Origin: Okeania sp. SIO3B5
GTDB lineage: Bacteria; Cyanobacteriota; Cyanobacteriia; Cyanobacteriales; Microcoleaceae
Reading direction: 5' to 3'
Assembly: GCF_010692555.1 (NCBI RefSeq)
Contig: NZ_JAAHHG010000039.1
Coordinates: forward strand, 1-44,033
Length of the DNA: 44,033 bases
The notes under the pieces were generated by a model. That model saw nothing but the letters and a program-made list of their open reading frames with translations, did no database searches and had not been told where the DNA came from. The translations under genes and the position numbers were made by a program. Positions 24,863-33,671 of this stretch are shown here, piece after piece. Numbering within the stretch: position 1 is the first letter of the stretch; each line of letters begins with the position of its first letter.

Positions 24863-27013
24863 TTAATTCCAGTTAAATTTTATGCCAAGATACTCTTCTA
24901 ATTTTTGGTTATGAGGTTGAAAGAATTCAGAAAGTTGATGACGCAGACTAGCATTTATTGGAGGATAAGAACCAGGATAATAATTTTTATATTCTAAGAG
25001 TTGATAATTTGGTAAACCTAGAAAATCAAAAACTTGTTTGGTTGTTGCTTCAGGATTTTCATACATATCCTCGCTTTTCAATATTAAAAGTTGTTCTCTA
25101 GGAAATATATTCATCCATTCTTGAATAAAAGATAGATATAAACCTAAACCTAGATACCTCGTTTTTTTTCCTTGCAAAAGATTAGCATTGCCTTGAGATT
25201 GATTAATCATTTTTTGTAATATTTTTGTTTCGGCAGCAATTACTTCTGCAAAACTTCTTTGTTCTTGTCCTAGTCGTTTATCCATATAGTAGTGAGAAAC
25301 AGCTCGCTCTATAGGATTTCTTAATATAGCGATTAACTTAATTTTGGGAAAATAACTAAATAGTTTATTTGCTGCTTCTACAGAATACATATAGTTAGGA
25401 GTTGCTTCTCCTGTAACAAAATTTTGTTGTTCTGGAATTGCCGGAAACTGAGATAAATACCAATCAATTCCCTTGTGAAAGTTAGCATCAAAAAAGTGCA
25501 TCTCTTTTTCTACGGCGGGTAAAATTGATGGATGTTTAGTCAGATAAAAATAAAGAGATGAAGTACCCCCTTTAATTGTGCCAATAATGATAAAATTTGG
25601 TTTTCCTAATTCTGTAAAATTACCATATTTACTGATAAATTCTGGATGAGTTTTGGAGATTTTTATAGATAAAACTTTTTGATAATAACTGCTAGCTTCT
25701 TGAGCTTTACCTTGTTTGGTCAGAATATTAGCTAAATTCAAATAATGCCCATCAAATTCTGGCTTAATCTTCATAGCTTCTTGGTAACAGTTAATCAAAT
25801 TATCTAATTGCTTTTGATTTAATTTAACTAGCTGATAACTGTGAATAGATCTGAGTTTATTATAAGCAAGGAAAAAATCAGGTTGCAATTCAATAGCTTT
25901 AATATAATAAGCGATCGCTTCCTCTGAATTCCCTTTTTCTAAAAGAGCATCTCCTAAATCTTTATTAACCCAAGGTAAATCTGATTTAAAATCTCTGGCT
26001 TTTTGATAATAAGTAATCGCTTCATCTATGAATCCTTGTTTGTGCATTACATAACCTAACTGATAATAATACCAGTAAGCATTAGCATTTATTTCCAGGG
26101 CACTTTTATAAACTATCGCCACTTCATCCCATTTTTTTATTTTGAGTAATACTTCCCATAAATTATGATAGTACCAATAATTATCAGGGTTAATATCTAT
26201 AGATTTTTGATAGGCAACAATAGCCTCATCCCATCTTTTTAATTTAGTTAAAGCTTTCCCTAAATTTTGATGATAATTTGATACTTTGTGGTTGAGTTTA
26301 ATCGCATTTTCGTAAGCAATTACAGCTTTATCCCATTGTTTTAGTTCTAGTAAAGCATTACCTAAATTGTTATATAAATCGCTAGAGTTAGGATTATTTT
26401 CAATGGCACGTTGATAAGTATGTACGGCTTCATTCCACTGTTTGAGTTGCATCAATGCTTCTGCAAGTTTGTGATATGACCAAGGAAAATCTGGTTTTAA
26501 TTCTATGAATTTATGATAACTATGTACAGCTTCATTCCACTGTTTGAGTTGCATCAAAGCTTCTGCAAGTTTGTGATAAGACCAAGGAAAATCTGGTTTT
26601 AATTCTACGACTTTACGGAAAGCATTAGTAGCTTCATCCCACTGTTTGAGCTGCATCAATGCCGTACCTAATTTTTGGTAAGACCAGGGAAAATCTGGAT
26701 GAAATTTTATAGCGTTGCGGTAACTTACTATTGCTAAATTCCACTGTTTTTTTTGAGAATATAGATTGCCTAAATTTAAATGAGCTTGACTAAAATTGGG
26801 ATTAATTACAATGGCTTTTTGATAATATTCTTGAGCTAACTCCTGGTTGTCCATTGCTTCGACTATTCTGCCTTTTGTGTTACAAACTAAGGCTAAATCT
26901 TCTAGTTTTTTGAGGGCTTCATTACAGATTTTATCGGCCTGATTTAATTTTCCTTGAGCTAAGTAGGATTCTGCTTTTTGGTTTAAATCTACTACTGATA
27001 TTTTTTGGTTCAC
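24863..27013 (-). CDS. TPR-sulfotransferase fusion (ST3)
   Basis: 716 residues, GTG start. The position is supported because NQKISVVDLNQKAESYLAQGK aligns with the ATG-started N-terminus of ST4 (NHQIFVLDLHQESESY). About 12 TPRs (to about 455) include two consecutive repeats whose 102-bp coding units are nearly identical (about 26418-26622). The sulfotransferase domain is 473-716: KGGTSSL (481-487), KEMHFF, RNPIERAVSHYY (about 569-580), and SEDMYENPEATTKQVFDFLG near the C-terminus. KGGTSSL and FF define the second subtype, with ST4. Some TPRs are irregular around residues 385-415. Probably cytoplasmic; the acceptor is unknown. Confidence 0.9.
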   Translation of the reverse strand: MNQKISVVDLNQKAESYLAQGKLNQADKICNEALKKLEDLALVCNTKGRIVEAMDNQELAQEYYQKAIVINPNFSQAHLNLGNLYSQKKQWNLAIVSYRNAIKFHPDFPWSYQKLGTALMQLKQWDEATNAFRKVVELKPDFPWSYHKLAEALMQLKQWNEAVHSYHKFIELKPDFPWSYHKLAEALMQLKQWNEAVHTYQRAIENNPNSSDLYNNLGNALLELKQWDKAVIAYENAIKLNHKVSNYHQNLGKALTKLKRWDEAIVAYQKSIDINPDNYWYYHNLWEVLLKIKKWDEVAIVYKSALEINANAYWYYYQLGYVMHKQGFIDEAITYYQKARDFKSDLPWVNKDLGDALLEKGNSEEAIAYYIKAIELQPDFFLAYNKLRSIHSYQLVKLNQKQLDNLINCYQEAMKIKPEFDGHYLNLANILTKQGKAQEASSYYQKVLSIKISKTHPEFISKYGNFTELGKPNFIIIGTIKGGTSSLYFYLTKHPSILPAVEKEMHFFDANFHKGIDWYLSQFPAIPEQQNFVTGEATPNYMYSVEAANKLFSYFPKIKLIAILRNPIERAVSHYYMDKRLGQEQRSFAEVIAAETKILQKMINQSQGNANLLQGKKTRYLGLGLYLSFIQEWMNIFPREQLLILKSEDMYENPEATTKQVFDFLGLPNYQLLEYKNYYPGSYPPINASLRHQLSEFFQPHNQKLEEYLGIKFNWN

Positions 27014-27413
27014 TGTTTTTTGATTGAATTAGGGTTTGCGTATGGAAAGTATTTTTGCTGGGGTAGAAGACAGGAAACAGGAGAAATGAGAATGAGCTAG
27101 GAGGTAAAGAATGCTATGTCTGATTGGGTGAGGACCCACCCCTAACCCCTCCCAGGAGGGGAAGTGTGGGAAGTTTGGGAGCTGTGGGGAGAGTAAAAGT
27201 AGGAAAAATCTGTACTAACCAACTAATAATTGTCAAAAACAAACTTTTAATCTTGTTAAATATTTGACTGTTTAAGTATAGGAGAGTTGCTCAAAATTCC
27301 CGTTACAAAAATAACTTCTGACTTCTGACTTCTTACTTCGTTAACCCCTACTCCAGCGCAGCAAAGGAATTTTGTACCTCACGCTTTTTGGGAATTGCTA
27401 TACTTCTAATAAT
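27014..27413. repeat. Intergenic remnants of repeats
   Basis: About 27022-27110 holds a truncated TTAGGGTTTGCTGA-family piece (TTAGGGTTTGCGTATGGAAAG, GACAGGAAACAGGAG). At 27361-27403 there is half of a TGTACCTCA...GGAATTGCTATA repeat (compare 2690-2806). No gene. Confidence 0.4.
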
Positions 27414-27527
27414 GGGTGCATTTCATATTTATAAAAATACTTTTTTCCTATATATTCCCTGTTGCCTTTCGGAGCTATTGCCTAAAAGCGATAAATTTTT
27501 GGCTTTATTCAAAATAGAGATGCACCT
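27414..27527. mobile_element. MITE, GGGTGCATCTCA family, copy 2
   Basis: GGGTGCATTTCATATTTATAAAAATAC on the left, AAAAGCGATAAATTTTTGGCTTTATT and AGAGATGCACC on the right. The right end stops about four bases from the stop codon of the deacetylase gene. An 8-bp match CTTCTAAT is found on both flanks but not exactly adjacent on the left, so the duplication is degraded. Confidence 0.65.
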
Positions 27528-27530
27528 CTT

Positions 27531-29378
27531 CTAATTAATAATTTCTGAAATAGTTTTAAAAGTATAACCCTGAGCGGTCAATTTTTGCAGAATAATTTCT
27601 GTCGCTTCTACTGTTTTAACACTAATATCGTGCATCAATACAATGAAACCTGGTTTGACATTTTCTATAACATGATTAGCAATTGTTTCTGAGTCTTTTT
27701 CTTTCACATAATCCTTTGAGTCAATATCCCACAAAATCAATTGTTTTTGCATCTCTGATAGCAAATCCATTAGATATAAATTACCCAGACCAAAAGGAGG
27801 TCTAAATTTGATTTTACCAGTTATACCTAACTGATATAAAAGCTCATCAGTCTTACTAATTTCTATTCTAATTAATTCTGGATCTTCCTGAGATAAATCT
27901 GGATGAGAAAATGAATGATTACCTAATTCATTTCCTTTAGCTAGTATCAATTTTGCTAGTTTTTGATACTTTTGAATCTTTTTGCCCAGAGTAAAAAATG
28001 TAGCCCGAGCTTGGTAAAAATCTAATATCTTGAGAATTTGATTAGTATAAGGAGGATTCGGTCCATCATCATAAGTTAAAGCGATCGCTTTTTCTTTTAT
28101 CTTTACCTGTTTTATCCCAAAATAGTTATATTTTGGTTTGATTTGTAAGGCTTTTTGCATATATTTTTGTGCCTCAGACCACTTTTTTTGTTGTAAGTAA
28201 ATATTTACTAATTTTTCGTAATCCCAAAAAGAGCCTGAACTAATTTCTAAAGCTTTTTGATAATGGGATATTGCCTCTTCTTGCTGACCTAATTGTTGTA
28301 AAACATCTCCTAATTTTTTGTAAAGTTCGGGTGTGGGTTTATGAGTAATAGCTTGTTTATATATTGATACTGCGTCAGACCATTTTTCTAACTTTGTTAA
28401 AGCTTCTCCTAATTTACGATAAGACCAATTAGATTCAGGGTTAATTTCAATAGCACGATAGAAGTTAACTATGGCTTCATTCCACATTTTTAACTCAAAA
28501 AAAGTATTTCCTAAATTATGATAAGCAAAATATAAGTCTGGTTCTATTTTAATTGCACGTTCATAAGCTGCTATGGCTTCTTCATACCTATAAATTTTCA
28601 AGAGGCAGCATCCTAGAGAATATTGATTCCAGTAAAAATTGGGTCGTATTTCTATTAATATTTGGTAAATTTCTACTGCTGCTGACCACTTTTCAAGCTG
28701 CATTAAAGCATTACCTAAATTTTTGTAAGCTAAATAAAAATCTGGTTTAAGTGTGATGAAGCAACGGTAAGTAACAACTACTTTTTCCCACTGTTTTAGT
28801 TCTATTAAAGCTTCCCCTAATTTATGGTAAGACCAGGGAAAATTTGGATTTAGTTCGATGGCTTTTTGATAGGCAATAATAGCTTCATCCCACTTTTTTA
28901 ATTCCAGGAATGCTTCTCCTAATTTATGGTAAGACCAGGGAAAATTTGGATTTAGTTCGATGGCTTTTTGATATGTAATGACAGCTTCATCCCATTTTTT
29001 TAATTGCAAGAATGCCTCTCCTAATTTGTGATAAATTCCTGCTTGATTTGGGTTTAACTGAATTGCTTGATCGTAACTATCAATTGCAGCTTGCCATTGT
29101 TGTTGTTGGAGAAATAAATTACCTAAATTAATATGAGCTTCTAATAGGTTTAAATTTATAGCGATCGCTTGTTGATAATTTTCTTTTGCTAATTCTAATT
29201 TACCCATTGCCTGTAATACTTTTCCTTGGGTATTATGAGCTGGGAAAAAGTTAGGTGATTCTGTTAAAATTCTTTGACAAATTGCATAAGCTGCTTCGAA
29301 TTTTCCCTGAGATAAGTAATTTTCTGCTTGCTGTTGTTGTTGGAATGCTACAGCTTGAATATTTTTGTTTAAAGACAT
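27531..29378 (-). CDS. TPR-polysaccharide deacetylase fusion (NodB/CE4)
   Basis: 615 residues from the ATG at 29378 (MSLNKNIQAV). The frame is open four codons further to a TTG inside the adjacent MITE, so that start is unlikely. Residues about 17-415 carry a QQAENYLSQGK leader and about 11 TPRs. Residues 431-615 are a complete NodB homology domain: TYDDGP (435-440, motif 1 Asp-Asp), HSFSHP (488-493, metal-binding His), RPPFG (526-530), LWDIDSKDY, and IVLMHD (about 580-585, catalytic-base-assisting His). It should remove N- or O-acetyl groups from a sugar polymer using a divalent metal. NodB enzymes are usually exported, but there is no signal peptide here. Its first 150 residues are nearly those of ST4, pointing to module exchange. 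Confidence 0.92.
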   Translation of the reverse strand: MSLNKNIQAVAFQQQQQAENYLSQGKFEAAYAICQRILTESPNFFPAHNTQGKVLQAMGKLELAKENYQQAIAINLNLLEAHINLGNLFLQQQQWQAAIDSYDQAIQLNPNQAGIYHKLGEAFLQLKKWDEAVITYQKAIELNPNFPWSYHKLGEAFLELKKWDEAIIAYQKAIELNPNFPWSYHKLGEALIELKQWEKVVVTYRCFITLKPDFYLAYKNLGNALMQLEKWSAAVEIYQILIEIRPNFYWNQYSLGCCLLKIYRYEEAIAAYERAIKIEPDLYFAYHNLGNTFFELKMWNEAIVNFYRAIEINPESNWSYRKLGEALTKLEKWSDAVSIYKQAITHKPTPELYKKLGDVLQQLGQQEEAISHYQKALEISSGSFWDYEKLVNIYLQQKKWSEAQKYMQKALQIKPKYNYFGIKQVKIKEKAIALTYDDGPNPPYTNQILKILDFYQARATFFTLGKKIQKYQKLAKLILAKGNELGNHSFSHPDLSQEDPELIRIEISKTDELLYQLGITGKIKFRPPFGLGNLYLMDLLSEMQKQLILWDIDSKDYVKEKDSETIANHVIENVKPGFIVLMHDISVKTVEATEIILQKLTAQGYTFKTISEIIN

Positions 29379-29383
29379 ATCTA

Positions 29384-29670
29384 ATACCAATTTGATAAAT
29401 GTTTGCTACAAATAATTTTCTAGGTGTTAGGTTTTAGGTTTTAGGTGGTAGGTTTTAGGTTTTAGGTGTTAGGTTTTAGGTGGTAGGTGCTAGGTTTTAG
29501 GTGGATTATTGGTAAAAATCCTCTTATGAGCAAGGAGAAACAAGAAAAAATTTTCATCCTTTGTCAATCCTATCCGTTTTCTTTCCAGAGGTAGTTATTA
29601 ATTATTAATTATTAATTATTAATTTTTGAATAGCCAGTTTATTTGTAACATTCTTTTTTCAAAATGGTAT
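29384..29670. mobile_element. MITE, ATACCAATTTG family, copy 2
   Basis: Begins ATACCAATTTGATAAATG and ends ATTCTTTTTTCAAAATGGTAT. About 90 bp of TTTTAGG-type repeats and TTAATTA heptamers make it longer than other copies. It starts five bases upstream of the deacetylase ATG, so it supplies that gene's immediate 5' region. Confidence 0.65.
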
Positions 29671-29871
29671 TATACCAATTCCCAAAAGCAATATCTATGC
29701 TTCAGTCATACTTCAACAGTCAAATATTTACCAAGATTCAAAGTCTTCTTTTGACAATTATTAGTCGGTTAGTATAGATTTTTCCTACTTTTAACCCCTC
29801 CCCACACTTCCCATACTTCCCACACCAATCATACATAGCATTCTTTTTGAGAAATGGTATTATACCAAATT

Positions 29872-30051
29872 GATAAATAGTTGCTACAAATATCTAGGGT
29901 ATTTCTTAGGAGTCAGGAGTCAGGAGTCGTATGGGAATGTCTTTAATGCCATTTTTTAGGGTTTAAACTACCTTTTTAGTCAAAAGGACATTTTCTATAA
30001 AGTCTTTTTATCGCTCTTACTATTCGTAACATTCTTTTTTCAAATTGGTAT
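29872..30051. mobile_element. MITE, ATACCAATTTG family, copy 3
   Basis: ATACCAAATTGATAAATAG to ATTCTTTTTTCAAATTGGTAT, 180 bp, with GGAGTCA heptamers. Its interior (CTAGGGTATTTCTTAG, TTTAAACTACCTTTTTAG) matches the copy at 38464-38655 rather than copies 1 and 4, so two interior subtypes exist. Confidence 0.7.
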
Positions 30052-30382
30052 TATAGAGGAGGTAGTCGTAAAAATTGTCCCTTGATTTTTCAACCATAAT
30101 CGTTCCAAAATATAGCAATCCTAAATAGGTTGCGGGTAATCAAAAAGTAAATAAAAAAACTGAAACTCTTACCTGTTCCCAGATCCGGTGTTCCCAGATC
30201 CGGTGTTCCCTAAAAAGCAGTAAGATTTTTGACACGAATAAAATAGGATTTCTATACTAGCTTTTTGAGCTTTTTGAGCCAAAAAGCTGGCATTTTTTTA
30301 AACCAAAAAATGCTAAAACCTTAGAGAATAAAGATGTAAATAACTGATTTTATACCAAATTTAAAAAAGGTAGTTACATCTT

Positions 30383-30578
30383 ATACCAAGCGTGATAAAT
30401 GTTTGTTACAAATGGTAGAAGTAAGAAAGAAGGAAGAGGAAAGAAGGAAGAAGGGATAAATATTGAAAAAAAGGGAAAAACAATATAAATAACTATCTAA
30501 AATGAACTAGAATAGCTATTTTTAAGCATATTCGAGCAAACTCTACCTTTTTGTAGCATTCTTTTTTATAATTGGTAT
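30383..30578. mobile_element. MITE, ATACCAATTTG family, copy 4
   Basis: ATACCAAGCGTGATAAATG to TTCTTTTTTATAATTGGTAT, 196 bp, near reverse complement of the nested copy at 24407-24601. Contains AAGAAGG heptamers. Confidence 0.7.
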
Positions 30579-30760
30579 TAGTTGATGATTTCTTCCTACA
30601 ATAAAAAAATATAAATTCCATAAATTCTAACAATTCAACCTTTTTTCCTCTTTAATATTTCTGTTTTTCTTTCCCTATTCCCTATTCCCTATTCCCTATT
30701 CCCTGTGCCATGACTGTAGCAATATTTTATGAAATTGCTATTAGAAGGAGTTACAACAAA

Positions 30761-33112
30761 TTATTCCCAGTTAAACTTCATACTTAAATATGCTTCAAGC
30801 TTTTGATTATAGGGCTGAAATAATTCAGAAAGTTGACGACGTAAGCTACCATCAATTGGAGGATAAGAACCAGGGAAATACTTTTTATATTCTAATAGTT
30901 GATAATTTGGTAGACCTAAAAAATTAAAAACTTGCTTGGTTGTCGCTGCAGGATTTTCATACATATCCTCACTTTTCAATATTAAAAGCTGTTCTCTAGG
31001 GAAAATATTTATCCATTTTTTCAGAAAATGTATGTATAAGCTTCCCCTGAAATAGACTGACATTTTGTTGATTAGTCTTTGATAATTTTGAGGGTTGTCG
31101 TTTAGTTCTGTAAGAATTTTCATTTCTTGGGGTACAAATTCTGTAAATTCCTTTGACTCTTTTCCCAATTTTTTAGCCATATAAAAGTGAGAGATTGTTC
31201 GATCTACTGGGTTTCTTAAAATAGCAATTATCTTAATTTTGGGAAAGTTATCCAATAACTTTTTTCCTACTTCATCAGAATATATATAGTTAGGACTAGC
31301 TTCTCCAGTTATAAATTTTCCCTGCTGAGGTAGTTGGGGAAAATGTGCCAAATACCAATCTATTCCTTTGTGAAGTTTCTTAGTAAAAAAATTGATTTCT
31401 TTTTGTAGAGCAGGAATTACATTGGGATGGTGGCATAGATAATTGTAAAGCGATGATGTTCCCCCTTTAGGTGTGCCAATAATGATAAAGCTTGGTTGGC
31501 CAGGTTGTTGAGAATTCCAATGATTTTTTACAAATTCTGGATGAGATATTAAAAGTTTGTTATAGGTAGCTTTTTGATAATAATTAATTGCTGTATCAAG
31601 TTCGCCCTTTTCTGTAAGAATGTCTGCCAAATTTATATATGCTTCTGGAAAGTTTGGTTGTCGTTGAATTACTGTTTGATAACATTGAATTAATTGTTCT
31701 AATTGAGTAGGTGTGATTTGAGCTATTTTATAAATATAAATACCTCTTAATTTTTCATAAACTTCAATAGCATCTGGCTGTAGTTTAATTGCGTTTAGAT
31801 AACAAGCGATCGCCTCCTCTGACTGACCTGCTTCCAGTAAAGCATGTCCTAATAAATGATAAAACTGATGCCAGTCTGATTTTATTTCTATTGCTTTTCG
31901 GTAACAAGCGATCGCTGATTCTATTTTCCCTTGTTTTCTTAGTGCAGTTCCTAAATGTTGATAATACCAAGGATAATTAGGGTCATTTTCAATTGCATAG
32001 CGGTAAGTTTCTATAGCTTTATCCCATTGCTTTAATCCCATAAAAATTTCTCCTAAGTTGTGATGAGACCAATAAAAATCTGGTTTGATTTTAATGGCCT
32101 GACTGTAGGCAACTATAGCTTGATTCCATTTTTTTAACTTTACTAAAACTATCCCTAAATTTTGGTAAGTAAAATATAAGTTAGGGTCAATTTCAATTGC
32201 TCGTTGATAAGCTGCTATAGCTTCTTCATATCTATAAAGTTTAAATAGAGCTTTTCCTAAATTATTATGATACCAGTAATTATTGGGATGAATTGCAATA
32301 GCATTTTGATATATTTCTACAGCTTCTGACCACTTTTCTAGTTTGATTAATTTGTCTCCTAACTTAATATATAACTGATAGGAATCAGGATTAATATTCA
32401 CTGCTTGACGATAAGCTGCTAAAGCTTCCGACCAATTTTCCAGTTCTATTAAGGCATCCCCTAGATTTTTGTAAGACAAATATAAATCTGGTTTAAGTTC
32501 GATGAAGTGACGATAAGCAATGACAGCTTCCTGCCAATTTTTCAATTCCATCAAAGCTTTTCCCAATTTATTATAAACCCAGGGAAAATCTGGCTTGAGT
32601 TTAATAAAATTACGATAGGCATTAATAGCTTCCTGCCAATTTTTTAGTTCCATCAAAGCATCGCCTAGTTTATTGTAAGACCACGGAAAGTTTGGCTCTT
32701 TTTCTATAGCTTTACGATATGCATTAACAGCGTTATCCCACTTTTTTAATTCTAGTAATGCTTCTCCTAATTTATGATGAATTTTTCCTTGGTTTGGGTT
32801 TAACTGAATTGCTCGATCATAACTCTCAATTGCAGCTTGCCATTGTTGTTTTTGAGTAAATAAATTACCTAAATTAATATGAGATTCTACTAGGTTTGAA
32901 TTTATAGCGATCGCTTGTTGATAATTTTCTTTTGCCAATTCTAATTTACCCATTGCTTGTAAAACTTTTCCTAGAGTATTGTAGACAGGAGCAAAGTCCT
33001 CTTGTATCTCTATTATTTTTTGACAGATAATTTTTGCTTCATCTAATTTTCCGAGAGTGAAGTAAGATTCTGATTCTTGATGTAAATCTAATACAAATAT
33101 TTGATGATTCAT
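30761..33112 (-). CDS. TPR-sulfotransferase fusion (ST4)
   Basis: 783 residues, ATG start, the largest sulfotransferase of the set. Leader HQESESYFTLGK, then about 14 TPRs (to about 530). The sulfotransferase domain is about 541-783: KGGTSSL (549-555), KEINFF (571-576), RNPVDRTISHFY, and SEDMYENPAATTKQVFNFLGLPNYQLLEY, almost identical to ST3. Residues 45-150 are almost those of the deacetylase fusion (GKVLQAMGKLELAKENYQQ). An atypical 50-residue linker (about 450-490, IYKIAQITPTQLEQLIQCYQ) between TPRs also occurs in ST3, another sign of common descent. It probably sulfates the same glycan as ST3 at the same or a related position. Confidence 0.9.
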   Translation of the reverse strand: MNHQIFVLDLHQESESYFTLGKLDEAKIICQKIIEIQEDFAPVYNTLGKVLQAMGKLELAKENYQQAIAINSNLVESHINLGNLFTQKQQWQAAIESYDRAIQLNPNQGKIHHKLGEALLELKKWDNAVNAYRKAIEKEPNFPWSYNKLGDALMELKNWQEAINAYRNFIKLKPDFPWVYNKLGKALMELKNWQEAVIAYRHFIELKPDLYLSYKNLGDALIELENWSEALAAYRQAVNINPDSYQLYIKLGDKLIKLEKWSEAVEIYQNAIAIHPNNYWYHNNLGKALFKLYRYEEAIAAYQRAIEIDPNLYFTYQNLGIVLVKLKKWNQAIVAYSQAIKIKPDFYWSHHNLGEIFMGLKQWDKAIETYRYAIENDPNYPWYYQHLGTALRKQGKIESAIACYRKAIEIKSDWHQFYHLLGHALLEAGQSEEAIACYLNAIKLQPDAIEVYEKLRGIYIYKIAQITPTQLEQLIQCYQTVIQRQPNFPEAYINLADILTEKGELDTAINYYQKATYNKLLISHPEFVKNHWNSQQPGQPSFIIIGTPKGGTSSLYNYLCHHPNVIPALQKEINFFTKKLHKGIDWYLAHFPQLPQQGKFITGEASPNYIYSDEVGKKLLDNFPKIKIIAILRNPVDRTISHFYMAKKLGKESKEFTEFVPQEMKILTELNDNPQNYQRLINKMSVYFRGSLYIHFLKKWINIFPREQLLILKSEDMYENPAATTKQVFNFLGLPNYQLLEYKKYFPGSYPPIDGSLRRQLSELFQPYNQKLEAYLSMKFNWE

Positions 33113-33533
33113 TTTGATTTAGAGACTTCCAAGTAATACAATATTCTATCTACTCAAAATCAGGGAATAGAGAATAGGGGAAAAAATTGAGGATGTATTT
33201 CAATTTTTCTTTAATGTAGGAAAGTATTGATATTTAACTGCTAGTCAATTATCTTTACCTTAATCTCAAATTTAATTTTGGTCAATTTTTCCATCAGTTA
33301 ACTCATCAGTAATTTTTTTTAACGATTATGGGCATAAAATAAAGATATCTTATTGATAATTTTCTGGCTCCCTACTGTCTAATCTTAAGAAGATAATTTA
33401 TCAAAATAATATGGGTCTAAAACCCCGCCTTTTAAGGCAAAATATTTTTGGATAGTTGCTCAAATCCCCGTTACAAAAATAACTTTTGACTTCTGACTTC
33501 GTTAATCCCGGCAACTTTGTGACTGTTAATATT
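33113..33533. other. Gene-free stretch between ST4 and the GT61 fusion
   Basis: A+T-rich, no gene. A short heptamer remnant GGGAATAGAGAATAGG lies at 33163-33178. Sequence at about 33454-33515 (GTTGCTCAAA...CCCGTTACAAAAATAACTT...CTGACTTC) also occurs at 27287-27345. Confidence 0.35.
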
Positions 33534-33671
33534 ATCTAAGTGGGTGCATCTCATATTTGCAAAAATACTTTTTTCCTATATATTCCCTATTCCCTATTTC
33601 CTATTCCCTATTGCCTGTTGCCTGTTGCCTAAAAGCGGCTTTATTAAAAATTTAGATGCACCCATCTAAGT
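33534..33671. mobile_element. MITE, GGGTGCATCTCA family with 8-bp TSD, copy 3
   Basis: The element is 33542-33663 (GGGTGCATCTCA ... TTAGATGCACCC). Exact 8-bp duplication ATCTAAGT at 33534-33541 and 33664-33671. The right duplication contains the TAG stop codon of the GT61 fusion, so the element landed exactly at the end of that gene without altering the protein. Interior CCCTATT and GCCTGTT heptamers. Confidence 0.85.

Larger units (their letters stand above)
29671..30760. repeat. Repeat-only intergenic stretch between the deacetylase and ST4 genes
   Basis: It holds a segment 29673-29860 with ATACCAATTCCC...GAAATGGTAT ends and two further ATACCAATTTG-family elements (29872-30051, 30383-30578). 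A truncated TTAGGGTTTGCTGA-family interior (30056-30310; CTAGCTTTTTGAGC, GCTGGCATTTTTT) and CCCTATT heptamers (30673-30705) follow. No gene. Confidence 0.55.

Noticed and set aside
31785-31980. Short frames on both strands inside the ST4 gene
   Set aside because: Shadows of the repetitive TPR coding sequence. The same applies to the short frames inside the DUF262, HEPN, GT61 and GT2 genes.
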